Shown: positions 7,585 to 14,609, counted from the stretch's first letter. The stretch is 26,408 nucleotides of DNA from Dehalococcoidia bacterium (GCA_023228765.1 JALOAM010000025.1:1-26408), one strand, 5' to 3'. Notes: a model not told the origin generated them from the letters alone. Numbers and translations: made by a program.

Positions 7585-7797
7585 CTAGGTGTTAGAGGGC
7601 GGCGAGGAAGTCGTCTCGTCCTTCGGCTTCTGCTGATCGGCGGACTCTTCGTCCTCGGACCCGCGCGCCTCACTGCGGAACTCGCGGATACCGCGGCCCA
7701 GCGCACCACCCAGGTCAGCCACTCGCGACGCTCCGAAGAGCAGGGCGAGGATGACCAGGATGATCAGGAGCTCCTGCCAACCCAGGCTACCGATCAT
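7585..7797 (-). CDS. tatA: Sec-independent protein translocase TatA/TatE family
   Basis: A 70-residue TatA-type protein with a short N-terminal membrane helix (ELLIILVILALLFGASR). The FG hinge is followed by an amphipathic helix (VADLGGALGRGIREFR) and an acidic/Ser-rich tail. TatA oligomers form the twin-arginine translocation pore with TatC. I chose the ATG at 7797, preceded by a GAGAGGGGA ribosome site, over upstream in-frame starts that would add about 74 non-homologous residues. No tatC is in the window. The LytM-like lipoprotein at 2811-3608 carries a twin-arginine signal and is a plausible substrate. TatA and TatB cannot be separated by length alone, but the short tail favours TatA. Confidence 0.93.
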   Translation of the reverse strand: MIGSLGWQELLIILVILALLFGASRVADLGGALGRGIREFRSEARGSEDEESADQQKPKDETTSSPPSNT

Positions 7798-7885
7798 GAC
7801 CGTGTCCCCTCTCGGCGCCGCCGTGGATCTCAGACCCGGCGGGCGGCCGTCTGACCACCTCAACCTCGGGAGCGGACGAGGCCGT

Positions 7886-7900
7886 GCGTACAGAGTACGC
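7886..7900. promoter_or_regulatory. Perfect palindrome upstream of tatA
   Basis: GCGTAC (7886-7891), AGA, GTACGC (7895-7900): a perfect 6-bp inverted repeat with a 3-base centre, followed by another CCGTAC nearby. It lies about 90 bp upstream of the tatA start, in the 193-bp gap between tatA and the CoxI-like gene. It may be an operator; no regulator is identified. Chance occurrence is possible. Confidence 0.3.
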
Positions 7901-7990
7901 CCCGTACTACTTCCGCGGATGCCCGAAACCTCGCAGGAACCTCGGACAGCCGAGAATCGATGAGTGTGCGGGCAACCCGAAGGACGGACG

Positions 7991-8311
7991 TTAGCCCCCG
8001 GCGGAGACTCGTTCCACAAAGACGTGCATCACGCCGCCGCAGATCTTGTCTTCGCCCTCAACCGGTTCCGTCAGGTCCACGACGACCACGCGGGGCTTCC
8101 CGTCCCGCATCGTCTCCATGGCTTCCTGCCAGACCTCGGCTTCGCCACAGCCGCCGCCGATGGTGCCGCTGAACGTGCCATCCGGGCGCAGGAGCATGGA
8201 GGCCCCCGCCTTCCTCGGCGTGGATCCGCGCGTGGAGGACACCGTCGCCAGCACGCGGGACTCGCCGCTCTGCATGGCTTCCCGGATCTCGCGATAGACG
8301 TCGAGCGACAC
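7991..8311 (-). CDS. XdhC/CoxI-family N-terminal-domain protein (stand-alone)
   Basis: A 106-residue protein consisting only of the XdhC_CoxI domain. It shows LATVSSTRGSTPRKAGASM, then GTIGGGCGEAEV, and ends with KICGGVMHVFVE, including the conserved CGG cysteine. Family members help insert or sulfurate the molybdenum cofactor of xanthine dehydrogenase or CO dehydrogenase-type hydroxylases. The Rossmann C-terminal half is absent here but present in the neighbour at 8705-9580, so the two may work together. The GTG start at 8311 has GGAGG eight bases upstream. A TATGAT hexamer (8332-8337, minus strand) just before it could be its -10 element. No molybdenum hydroxylase gene is in the window. Confidence 0.88.
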   Translation of the reverse strand: MSLDVYREIREAMQSGESRVLATVSSTRGSTPRKAGASMLLRPDGTFSGTIGGGCGEAEVWQEAMETMRDGKPRVVVVDLTEPVEGEDKICGGVMHVFVERVSAGG

Positions 8312-8331
8312 GTGGGTACCCTCCGGCGCTG

Positions 8332-8337
8332 ATCATA
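8332..8337 (-). promoter_or_regulatory. Candidate -10 element of the CoxI-like gene
   Basis: TATGAT on the minus strand, 5 of 6 to TATAAT, about 20 bases upstream of the GTG start and followed by a good GGAGG. No convincing -35 is present at 17 bases. Similar TATGAT or TATGCT hexamers precede other minus-strand genes here, for example at 3639-3644, 4871-4876 and 9602-9607. Confidence 0.3.
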
Positions 8338-8440
8338 ACGCTGGCGGGAAGGCGGCACGCGGGGCTGGGAGCCGAAGATTGTCAGAATCTCGGGCGATCC
8401 GAGAGATCCAGATCGAGGTCCCGTGCGTATCCCTCTATGA

Positions 8441-8558
8441 GCAGAAAAGCACGGAGGCCGATTGCTCGGCCTCCGTGCCCCAGAGGGAACCTGGCTGCGG
8501 CGGTGATGAAGCCTCAAACCCCGGTAGATCGAGGCCCGTCCCAAAACCGCTGCCGAGC
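8441..8558 (-). ncRNA. Candidate structured RNA or attenuator leader ending in terminator
   Basis: The 393-bp gap 8312-8704 has no credible gene, but on the minus strand it folds into nested helices. These are 8497-8504 with 8546-8553 (one mismatch), enclosing GCCTC/GAGGC (8511-8515 with 8531-8535), followed by the 13-bp terminator hairpin at 8449-8478. GCTCGGC at 8558-8552 (minus) can also pair with GCCGAGC at 8470-8464, which would break the terminator, a pattern typical of attenuators. A -10-like TATGCT (8567-8562, minus) would start an RNA near 8555; in that case the alternative pairing loses its first bases. I could not match it to tmRNA, SRP RNA, 6S RNA or RNase P. It may regulate the CoxI-like gene or be an independent small RNA. 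Confidence 0.4.
8449..8478 (-). terminator. Strong intrinsic terminator (minus strand)
   Basis: A perfect 13-bp stem, GCACGGAGGCCGA (8449-8461) with TCGGCCTCCGTGC (8466-8478), and a 4-base loop. On the minus strand it is followed directly by TTTTCTG. This is the clearest Rho-independent terminator in the window. It ends transcription coming from the XdhC gene (8705-9580) or from a small RNA starting inside the gap, before the CoxI-like gene. Confidence 0.85.
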
Positions 8559-8704
8559 CGGAGCATAGCACAGCCGATTTCCCCCTTGCGTGGAGGCTGT
8601 GTTTTCTTTGTGTCCAATTCTGGCATCCCTGACGCCCACAGCGCACCGTGCGCTCATCCTGGCGGCGGTTCGCTCCCGGTACCTCGCGCAGGCTCCTGTG
8701 CCGC

Positions 8705-9580
8705 TCACCCGTCCGAAGGCATCGACTCCGCCTCGCCATCCACCTCGAGCGCGGCGATCGAGCGGCGCCCCGCGCGCATGCGCTCCCCGCTCCCGCCCCG
8801 CTGCAGCATGATCACCTCCGCGAGGATCGAGATCGCGATCTCCTCGGGCGTCTCCGCGCCAATGTCGAGGCCGATCGGCGTCGACACCGCTTCCAGGGCG
8901 TCCCGGTCGAGGCCTTCCTCGAGCAGGTGCCGGAGCACCGTGCCGGTGCGGCGGCGGCTCCCGATCATCCCCACGTACGCGGCACCGCGCCCGACCGAGT
9001 GGCGGAGCGCCTCCTCGTCCACGCGATGCCCGCGGGAGACGAGCACGACGTAGGTGTTCGGGTCGAACTCGAGCCCATCGAGGGCGTCCTCCACCTCCGC
9101 GCAGATCACGTGCTCCGCCATCGGGAAGCGGTCGCGGTTCGCGAACTCCTCGCGGTCATCGATCACGGTGACGGCGAACCCGGCGATCTCCCCGATCGTC
9201 GCGAGGGCATGGCCGACGTGCCCGCCCCCCACCACGACCAGCCGCGAGGGCGACTCGAACAGTTGGAGCATCACCTCGGCGTCGTCGACGCCGGCCTGCG
9301 AACGTCGCTCCGACAGCCCGCCATCCGGCGAGACGTAGATCGTCTGCATCGTGACGCGGGGCACCGTGGTCAGCATCTCTCGCGCCAGGTTCGCGATCCC
9401 CTCGTCGAGGGCATCCCCACCCAGCGTCCCGAGCGTGCGCTCGTCCGCCGAGAGCAGCAGCTTCGCGCCGGGCGCGAGGGTGCCCGCCCCGGCATCGACC
9501 ACCGTCGCGACGACGACACGAGTCCCCCCCGCGAGGGCCTCTTCGATCGCCTGCATGATCGCGACTCGGTCGTCCGGCAT
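8705..9580 (-). CDS. XdhC/CoxI-family protein with Rossmann domain
   Basis: A 291-residue protein. Residues 1-100 resemble a degenerate XdhC_CoxI domain (VVATVVDAGAGTLAPGAKLLL, GTLGGDALDEGI) without the CGG cysteine motif. Residues about 110-270 form the XdhC_C Rossmann domain, with the dinucleotide-binding VVVGGGHVGHALA, the FAVTVIDDREEFANRDRFP strand and ending in ETPEEIAISILAEVI. XdhC proteins bind molybdenum cofactor and mediate its sulfuration and insertion. With the neighbour at 7991-8311 the cysteine and Rossmann functions are split over two proteins. The ATG at 9580 has GGAGG eight bases upstream, and a TATGAT (9602-9607, minus) could be the -10. The terminator at 8449-8478 lies downstream. 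Confidence 0.92.
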   Translation of the reverse strand: MPDDRVAIMQAIEEALAGGTRVVVATVVDAGAGTLAPGAKLLLSADERTLGTLGGDALDEGIANLAREMLTTVPRVTMQTIYVSPDGGLSERRSQAGVDDAEVMLQLFESPSRLVVVGGGHVGHALATIGEIAGFAVTVIDDREEFANRDRFPMAEHVICAEVEDALDGLEFDPNTYVVLVSRGHRVDEEALRHSVGRGAAYVGMIGSRRRTGTVLRHLLEEGLDRDALEAVSTPIGLDIGAETPEEIAISILAEVIMLQRGGSGERMRAGRRSIAALEVDGEAESMPSDG

Positions 9581-9624
9581 CGGATGAGCCTCCGCGGGGA
9601 ATCATACGTCCGGTGCGTTCCGCT

Positions 9625-9763
9625 TCCGACTCCCCTCTCCCGGTTTCGGGAGAGAGGCCGGGGGTGAGGGCCCTCCCGCGCGACCCTCGCGAACAGCTGG
9701 CGAACCAGATCCGGCAGGCCCTCACCCCAGCCCTCTCCCGGAACCGGGAGAGGGGGCCAGAAC
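9625..9763. repeat. Palindromic intergenic repeat, copy E (paired)
   Basis: A composite palindrome of about 139 bp between the ychF stop and the XdhC start (gap 9581-9798). The left hairpin uses CTCTCCCG/CGGGAGAG around GTTT. The right uses CCCTCTCCCGG/CCGGGAGAGGG. Inner segments GGGGGTGAGGG and CCCTCACCCC mirror each other. Read in reverse, the core starts GGCCTGCCGGATCTG, similar to the GGCCGTTCCGGATCTG of copy A. The left end has more differences than other copies (an extra A in the stem), suggesting decay. Confidence 0.85.
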
Positions 9764-9798
9764 CGGAATGAGAAGCGAGGGGAGCGGGCGGCTCGGCG

Positions 9799-10893
9799 CT
9801 ACACGTTGAACAGGATGTTCATCACGTCGCCGTCCTGGACGACGTAGGTCTTGCCCTCGGTGCGGAGTTTGCCCGCCTTCTTGAGTTCAGCCATCGAGCC
9901 CTTCGCGTCCACCATGTCGCGCCAGGACGCGACCTCCGCGCGGATGAAGCCGCGTTCGAGGTCGCTGTGGATGCGGCCGGCGGCCTCGGGGGCGGTGGCG
10001 CCCTTCGCGACGGTCCAGGCGCGGACCTCGTCCTCGCCGGCGGTGAGGAAAGAGTGGACGCCGAGGAGTTCGTAGGCGGCGACGATGGCGCGGTCGCGGG
10101 GGGAGTCCTCCGGCAGACCGAGGTCTTCGCGGAAGGCGGCCGCCTCCTCCGTGTCCATCTGCGCGAGTTCCGCTTCGATCTTGGCGCAGAGCGCAGCGAC
10201 GGCGACGCCGTCCGCACCGTAGCGCGCCACGAACTCCGCCTCGATCTCCCCGGCCCGCCCGAGGTCATCCTCGCCGATGTTCACGACGAGGAGGACGGGG
10301 AGCATGGTGATGAACTGGTAGGCGCGCAGCTCCTTGTCCTCGGCGTCGGTCAGGGACATCGAGCGGAGGCCTTCGCCCGACTCGAGGTGCGCCTGCAACC
10401 GTCCGAGGAGTTCGCGGTGGGCCTCGACGCCCGCGCGGTCCGCCGCCTTCATCGACTTCATCTCCTGGTCGATGCGGGCCAGCCGCCGCTCGATCAGGCC
10501 GAGGTCGACGAAGGTGAGTTCGAGGTTCAGCGCGTCGATGTCGCGATGCGCGTCGACGGAGCCCTCTGGGTGCGGAACGGAGTCATCCTCGAATGCCCGC
10601 ACCACGTGGACCAGGGCGTCCGCCTTCGCCAGCTCCGTCACGAACTGGCGGCCGGGCCCCTCGGTTCCGAAGCCATCGATCGGGTAGTCCACCCACCGGA
10701 TCTCGGCGTAGGTCGTCTTCTTCGGCGTGAACACCCCGACGAGAGCCTCGACGCGCTCGTCCGGCACTTTCACCACGCCGACGTTGGGCTCGTTCCCCGC
10801 GGAGTACGCGCCCACCTGCGCCGTCCCGCGCGTCACCGCGTTGAAGACGGACGTCTTCCCGCTCCGCGCCTTGCCGATGATGCCGAGGTCCAT
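9799..10893 (-). CDS. YchF-family (DUF933) NTP-binding protein, divergent
   Basis: A 364-residue member of the Obg-related YchF/OLA1 family. The P-loop is GKARSGKTS, not the usual GxPNVGKST but still Walker A. The base-recognition motif is NIGE, fitting the NxxE of ATP-preferring YchF proteins and not NKxD. The central coiled region (ERRLARIDQEMKSMKAADR) and the C-terminal TGS-like domain (AGEDEVRAWTVAKG, ERGFIRAEV, VQDGDVMNILFNV) are typical. YchF proteins bind ribosomes and respond to oxidative stress. The ATG at 10893 has GGGAG five bases upstream. A longer frame to 11088 reads through repeat DNA and is rejected. It is flanked by repeat copies on both sides, so probably monocistronic. Confidence 0.92.
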   Translation of the reverse strand: MDLGIIGKARSGKTSVFNAVTRGTAQVGAYSAGNEPNVGVVKVPDERVEALVGVFTPKKTTYAEIRWVDYPIDGFGTEGPGRQFVTELAKADALVHVVRAFEDDSVPHPEGSVDAHRDIDALNLELTFVDLGLIERRLARIDQEMKSMKAADRAGVEAHRELLGRLQAHLESGEGLRSMSLTDAEDKELRAYQFITMLPVLLVVNIGEDDLGRAGEIEAEFVARYGADGVAVAALCAKIEAELAQMDTEEAAAFREDLGLPEDSPRDRAIVAAYELLGVHSFLTAGEDEVRAWTVAKGATAPEAAGRIHSDLERGFIRAEVASWRDMVDAKGSMAELKKAGKLRTEGKTYVVQDGDVMNILFNV

Positions 10894-10989
10894 GAGGGCT
10901 CCCTGAACGCGCGATCCGCGCGCCGACCAGTCTGTAGTGCCAGCGCCAGAGCAGCAAACGCGGGGGCTGGCACCTCGCCCGATCCTCGG

Positions 10990-11130
10990 GGCTCCCTCGC
11001 CCGCGGAGCGGGAGAGGGCGGGGGGTGAGGGTCTGTTCTGGCACACCCACATCTGACAGTCCACGCGACGCAGTCTCGGAGCAGACACTCACCCCAACCC
11101 TCTCCCGCTCCGCGGGCGAGGGGGTCAGAA
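10990..11130. repeat. Palindromic intergenic repeat, copy D (paired)
   Basis: A composite palindrome of about 141 bp in the 263-bp gap between the GGDEF-EAL stop and the ychF start. Both hairpins are of the second variant (CCCTCGCCCGC with GCGGGAGAGGG; CCCTCTCCCGC with GCGGGCGAGGG). The inner flanks GGGTCTGTTC and GAGCAGACACTC extend the symmetry into the core. The core resembles copy C in opposite orientation (shared GTCTG-TCCGA and TGTGGGTGT-like blocks). Nothing else is visible in this gap. Confidence 0.88.
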
Positions 11131-11156
11131 GCCGAACCCACGGCGATTGCGCTGGA

Positions 11157-13091
11157 CTACGCGCCTCGGCTGTCCGTCAGGCAGCGGAGCGCCTCGGCCG
11201 GCGGGAGCGGGCGGCCGTAGAGGTAGCCCTGGTAGCAGTCCACGCCCGCCTCGCGGAGGTAGTCTGCTTCCGCCTCGGACTCCACGCCTTCCGCGACGGT
11301 CTGGTAGCCGAGCCGGCGGGCGAGCTCGAGCGCCGTCTCGATGATGGCGCGGTTGCCGTGCGACCCGGAGCCGCGGACGAACTCCTGCGCGATCTTCACC
11401 ACGGTCACGGGCAGCCTCGCGAGGTAGGTGAGGCTGGAGTAGCCGGTCCCGAAGTCGTCCACGGCGAGGCCGAAACCGTGCGCGCGGAGGTCGTCGAGGA
11501 GCCCCTCGGCGGACTCGAGCGTCTCGACGAGGGCGCCCTCCGTGATCTCCAGCACCACGTACCGCGGGTCGAGGCCTGCCTCCTGCGTTTCCGAGATGAG
11601 GCGGCTGATCGAGCCGCGACGGAAGTGGTACGGGGAGACGTTGACCTCGATCAGCACGTCGGTGAACCCGGCGGCGTGGCACTCTCGCAGCCAGCGGTAG
11701 GCCTCCAGGCGCACGAACCGCCCGAGGTTGTCGACGAGGCCGGCGCGCTCCGCGAGGGGGATGAAGACGGTGGGCGAGACCGTCCCCCGCGTCGGGCTGT
11801 GCCACCGCGCGAGGGCCTCGAAGGCGACGATGCGCCCATCCTTCGCGGACACGATCGGCTGGTACGCCACCGACAGCTCGCCGCGCTCGAGGGCGAGCCG
11901 CAGCTCGTTGGCAAGCGCGAGCCGCTCGCCGGAGGCCTGCGCCATGCTTCGGTGGAAGATCTCGTACTGCGAGTCCGGTCCTGCCTTCGCCGCGTTCAGC
12001 GCCGTGTCCGCGGAGCGCAGGAGCAGCTCCGGCGAGTCGCCGTGGTCCGGGAAGAGCGCGATACCGATGGAGGCGGTGAGGTAGATCTGCTGTCCGGCCG
12101 CCCGCATCGGCAAGCGGAAGGCCCGCAGGATGTCACCGGCGAACAGCCGAGGGTCGTGCGCGCCCTCCGGCAGCCGTCGCACGAACGCGAACTCGTCGCC
12201 CCCCAGCCGCGCGAGGGCATCCTCCGGCCCGGCGAGCGCGCGAAGGCGGTCCGCGACCGCGCGGAGCACCTCGTCGCCGACCTCGTACCCCAGCGAATCG
12301 TTGATGTCCTTGAAGTTGTCGACGTTCAGCAGGTAGACGGCCGCGCCATGACGCTCCCGTCGAGCGACGGCGACCGCCTCGCCCAGTCGCGCCTCCACCA
12401 GCGCGCGGTTCGGCAGGCCGGTGAGCTGGTCGTAGTTCACGAGGAAGGAGATGTGGCTCTCGGCCTGCTCGCGTTCGCGCTCCAGGTCGTTGAGACGGCT
12501 GGTGTCCCGCCCGACCCCGACCACGCCCGTGATCTCGCCGGAGGCGTCATGCAGCGGGGCGACCGCGATGCGCATGGAGGTGACATCCGAGCGCACGGGG
12601 AAGGACATCGGCGCCGCGTCGGCGAACCAGTCCAGGTAGATCGTCTCGCCCGCCAGCACGCGCTCACCCACCTGCATGTACGCGCGTCCCACGTCCGGCC
12701 CGAACAGCTCCAGCGCCGTCCGCCCCAGCATCCGGTCGCGGTCCTCGGGCGTGGCGGCCGGTCCGAGGAGCTCCGTGAACCGCATCTCCCGGTCCGTGAC
12801 GAAGACGACGTCGTCCATGGACGACACCAGCGCGCGGAACTGCGCCTCGTTCCGCTCCGCGCGCTCCCTCGCGGCGTCCGCGGAAGCCACCACGCGCGAG
12901 ACGCCGACGTACAGGAGCGCGGTCGTGACGACGACGAACCCGCCGCCCTTCAGCGAGTTGAGGAGGTCCTGGGTCGCCGCAGACACCGAAAGCGACCGGA
13001 TCAGAAGGTCGGTGAAGAACACCCACGGCAACGCGACCGCGAAATAGAGGAGAGCGATGCGAAGGGCGGGATTCTGAATCCAACGAGACAC
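11157..13091 (-). CDS. Membrane PAS-GGDEF-EAL cyclic-di-GMP protein
   Basis: A 644-residue protein with two N-terminal membrane helices (about residues 10-75) and a PAS domain (about 85-205). A GGDEF domain follows (about 240-395, intact LGGDEF, catalysis plausible), then a C-terminal EAL domain (about 410-640). In the GGDEF domain the inhibitory RxxD site reads GPED, so product feedback is probably lost. The EAL domain keeps EAL, NVSPYHF, EITE, DDFGTGYSS, AEGVE and YQGY. The usual KID motif reads KIA, a possible weakening of phosphodiesterase activity. It makes and/or degrades c-di-GMP at the membrane. The GTG start at 13091 is preceded by an AAAGGGGG ribosome site. Confidence 0.93.
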   Translation of the reverse strand: MSRWIQNPALRIALLYFAVALPWVFFTDLLIRSLSVSAATQDLLNSLKGGGFVVVTTALLYVGVSRVVASADAARERAERNEAQFRALVSSMDDVVFVTDREMRFTELLGPAATPEDRDRMLGRTALELFGPDVGRAYMQVGERVLAGETIYLDWFADAAPMSFPVRSDVTSMRIAVAPLHDASGEITGVVGVGRDTSRLNDLEREREQAESHISFLVNYDQLTGLPNRALVEARLGEAVAVARRERHGAAVYLLNVDNFKDINDSLGYEVGDEVLRAVADRLRALAGPEDALARLGGDEFAFVRRLPEGAHDPRLFAGDILRAFRLPMRAAGQQIYLTASIGIALFPDHGDSPELLLRSADTALNAAKAGPDSQYEIFHRSMAQASGERLALANELRLALERGELSVAYQPIVSAKDGRIVAFEALARWHSPTRGTVSPTVFIPLAERAGLVDNLGRFVRLEAYRWLRECHAAGFTDVLIEVNVSPYHFRRGSISRLISETQEAGLDPRYVVLEITEGALVETLESAEGLLDDLRAHGFGLAVDDFGTGYSSLTYLARLPVTVVKIAQEFVRGSGSHGNRAIIETALELARRLGYQTVAEGVESEAEADYLREAGVDCYQGYLYGRPLPPAEALRCLTDSRGA

Positions 13092-13148
13092 TTCGCATAC
13101 CCCCTTTCGCCGACTCGACGGTCAGGGATCAACGAGGCCGGCGCAAGT

Positions 13149-13164
13149 GTGTGAAGCGTCACAC
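13149..13164. promoter_or_regulatory. Perfect palindrome upstream of the GGDEF-EAL gene
   Basis: GTGTGA (13149-13154), AGCG, TCACAC (13159-13164): a 6-bp perfect inverted repeat with a 4-base centre, about 58 bp upstream of the GTG start. It resembles a CRP/FNR-type site in its TGTGA/TCACA halves but with a 4-base instead of a 6-base spacer. A candidate operator; the regulator is not in the window. Confidence 0.4.
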
Positions 13165-13215
13165 CAGACTATTGCGATGATTCTCACATACTGCGCAGTT
13201 CGCAGATCGCGAGCG

Positions 13216-14031
13216 TCAGCCGCGCTGCACCTCGGCGCGGCCGAACGCACAACGGCGCAGCAGCGGGCAGCCCTCGCATCGGGGACGCGACTTCGTGCAG
13301 GTCTGCTGCCCGTGCCGCACGAGGAGCGCGTGCCACTCGTTGAGGACCGTCACGTCAGGACCGAGGCGCCCCAGGAAGAACTCCCGGTAGACGTCGTACT
13401 TCCGCGCACCGGGAGGGCATCCGAGGCGCTCGAAGATGCGGTAGGCGTACGCGTCCACGACGAACGTCGACTTCCGCGCCGCGTAGAGCGTCATCGCATC
13501 CGCCGTCTCCGGCCCGATCCCCCAGATCGCAAGCAGGCGCTCGCGTACCTCGTCGGGCTCGCCCTCCAGGAGGGTGTCGACGGAGCCGGCCCCGTCGAAG
13601 ACAACCGTCTCGCAGAAGGCGTGGAGCTTGCGCGCCTTCACGTTGAAGTGCCCGGACGGCCGCACCAGCTCGCCGAGGACATCGAGCGGCGTCTCGAGGA
13701 TCGAGGCAGCGTCGAGCAATCCCGCCGCGCGCAGGTTGGCGAGGGCGCTCGCGGCGCCGCGCCAGGAGGTGTTCTGGGTGAGGATCGCCCCGAGGCAGAT
13801 CTCGAACCGTTGCTCCTCGGGGTCCTCGGACGCGGTCGGCCACCACTGCTGGTGGCCGTAGACCTCCAGCAGCGCCGCGTAGATTGCGTCGAGCTGGCGC
13901 TTCGTGGGCGGCTTCCGCGCGGGGCCCTCCAGCCTCCCGCCCGTCGCCTGCTCCTCCAGCCCCGTCCGCCCGGCCTGCAACCGCCCGCCAGAGGACCGCG
14001 GGATCCCGAGTCCGCGCGAGACGCGGCCCAT
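13216..14031 (-). CDS. Endonuclease III-like HhH-GPD DNA glycosylase
   Basis: A 271-residue base-excision repair protein. The helix-hairpin-helix is LLAIWGIGPETADAMTLYA, followed by the catalytic aspartate in FVVDAYAYRI. A [4Fe-4S] loop has the C-x6-C-x2-C-x5-C pattern (CTKSRPRCEGCPLLRRC). Endonuclease III has a catalytic lysine within the hairpin (GRKTA); here it is GPETA, so the enzyme is more like the monofunctional MagIII/endonuclease III-related group than a lyase. The ATG at 14031 overlaps the trmO stop as TGATG, so the genes are coupled. A longer frame upstream runs through trmO and is not used. The first 70 residues are a poorly conserved Gly/Arg-rich leader. Confidence 0.9.
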   Translation of the reverse strand: MGRVSRGLGIPRSSGGRLQAGRTGLEEQATGGRLEGPARKPPTKRQLDAIYAALLEVYGHQQWWPTASEDPEEQRFEICLGAILTQNTSWRGAASALANLRAAGLLDAASILETPLDVLGELVRPSGHFNVKARKLHAFCETVVFDGAGSVDTLLEGEPDEVRERLLAIWGIGPETADAMTLYAARKSTFVVDAYAYRIFERLGCPPGARKYDVYREFFLGRLGPDVTVLNEWHALLVRHGQQTCTKSRPRCEGCPLLRRCAFGRAEVQRG

Positions 14032-14477
14032 CAGCCGCCCGCCCACTTCGGGATCTTCGCCTTCGGCACGGAGTCGTAGTGCGCGATGTAGGGCTTCACG
14101 TCGATCACCGGCGTCCCGTCCACCAGGTCGAGTCCGCGCACCACGAGGGTCGCGCCCTCCACCTTGCGGAGCTCGCACACCGTCACACTCACCGGGTTCG
14201 GCCGCCCGCCTCGCAGCGCCAGGACCCCCTGCAGCGGCAGTCGCTCATCCCCCGCCGGGTACGCCCTCGCCCGTTCGAGGTACTCGGACGGGAACTGGTC
14301 CATCCACCCCACCACGATCACATGCGAGTAGTCCGCCAACCCCAGCAGTCGATCCTCGAACTCCGCGCCCAGCTCCACGCGCGACTCGACGCGCGACCAG
14401 TCCCACAGGGCGACATCGTGCTCCCCGTTCCGCACGACACCGATCGGACGCAGGGTGATCTCGGGTGGTTCGCTCAT
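14031..14477 (-). CDS. trmO: TrmO/TsaA-family tRNA methyltransferase
   Basis: A 148-residue TsaA (UPF0066) protein, the single-domain form of TrmO. TrmO methylates the N6-threonylcarbamoyladenosine at position 37 of certain tRNAs, using SAM. Diagnostic segments: LRPIGVVRN near the N terminus, YSHVIVVGWM, GGRPNPVSVTVCEL, and GLDLVDGTPVIDVKPYIAHYD near the end. The ATG at 14477 starts the conserved region; upstream in-frame sequence to 14735 is non-homologous and lies in the gyrB control region. It overlaps the glycosylase start by one base. Divergent from gyrB, with 313 bp between the two starts. Members differ in substrate, so the exact tRNA is not known. Confidence 0.92.
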   Translation of the reverse strand: MSEPPEITLRPIGVVRNGEHDVALWDWSRVESRVELGAEFEDRLLGLADYSHVIVVGWMDQFPSEYLERARAYPAGDERLPLQGVLALRGGRPNPVSVTVCELRKVEGATLVVRGLDLVDGTPVIDVKPYIAHYDSVPKAKIPKWAGG

Positions 14478-14560
14478 GCACAGCAGGGTAGCGAGAGAAC
14501 CCTCCGAGGGCGGATCCAGGGTCATTGCACAACCGTGCGACCACCCTCCGGGAGGAGCTG

Positions 14561-14576
14561 GATCACACCCGTGATC
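14561..14576. promoter_or_regulatory. Palindrome between trmO and gyrB
   Basis: GATCAC (14561-14566), ACCC, GTGATC (14571-14576): a perfect 6-bp inverted repeat with a 4-base spacer, about 35-50 bp upstream of the gyrB -10 element. Just before it is another short palindrome, CCTCCGGGAGG. Position suggests an operator for gyrB, trmO or both. The rest of the 14478-14790 gap holds the gyrB -10 element and leader and no gene. Confidence 0.35.
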
Positions 14577-14609
14577 GCCTGAAAACACGCGGGATTCTGG
14601 GGCAGATCG

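Noticed and set aside
8441..8704. Identification of the gap RNA as 6S, SRP or tmRNA
   Set aside because: No SRP GGAAG-AGCAGC core, no tRNA-like ends and no clear 6S bubble could be seen; naming it would be a guess.
8641..8704. A tRNA-like GGTTCGCTCCC segment
   Set aside because: The flanking bases do not form a T-stem, and no acceptor, D or anticodon arm can be built.
2040..11130. Repeats considered as a CRISPR array
   Set aside because: Copies are kilobases apart, palindromic and about 140 bp long, with no regular spacers and no cas genes.
11025..13154. Long plus-strand frame (about 709 codons) opposite the GGDEF-EAL gene
   Set aside because: Antisense to a complete multi-domain gene; composition typical of a shadow frame.
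13149..13164. A true CRP site
   Set aside because: The halves match TGTGA/TCACA but the spacer is 4 bases, not 6, so it is listed only as a palindrome.
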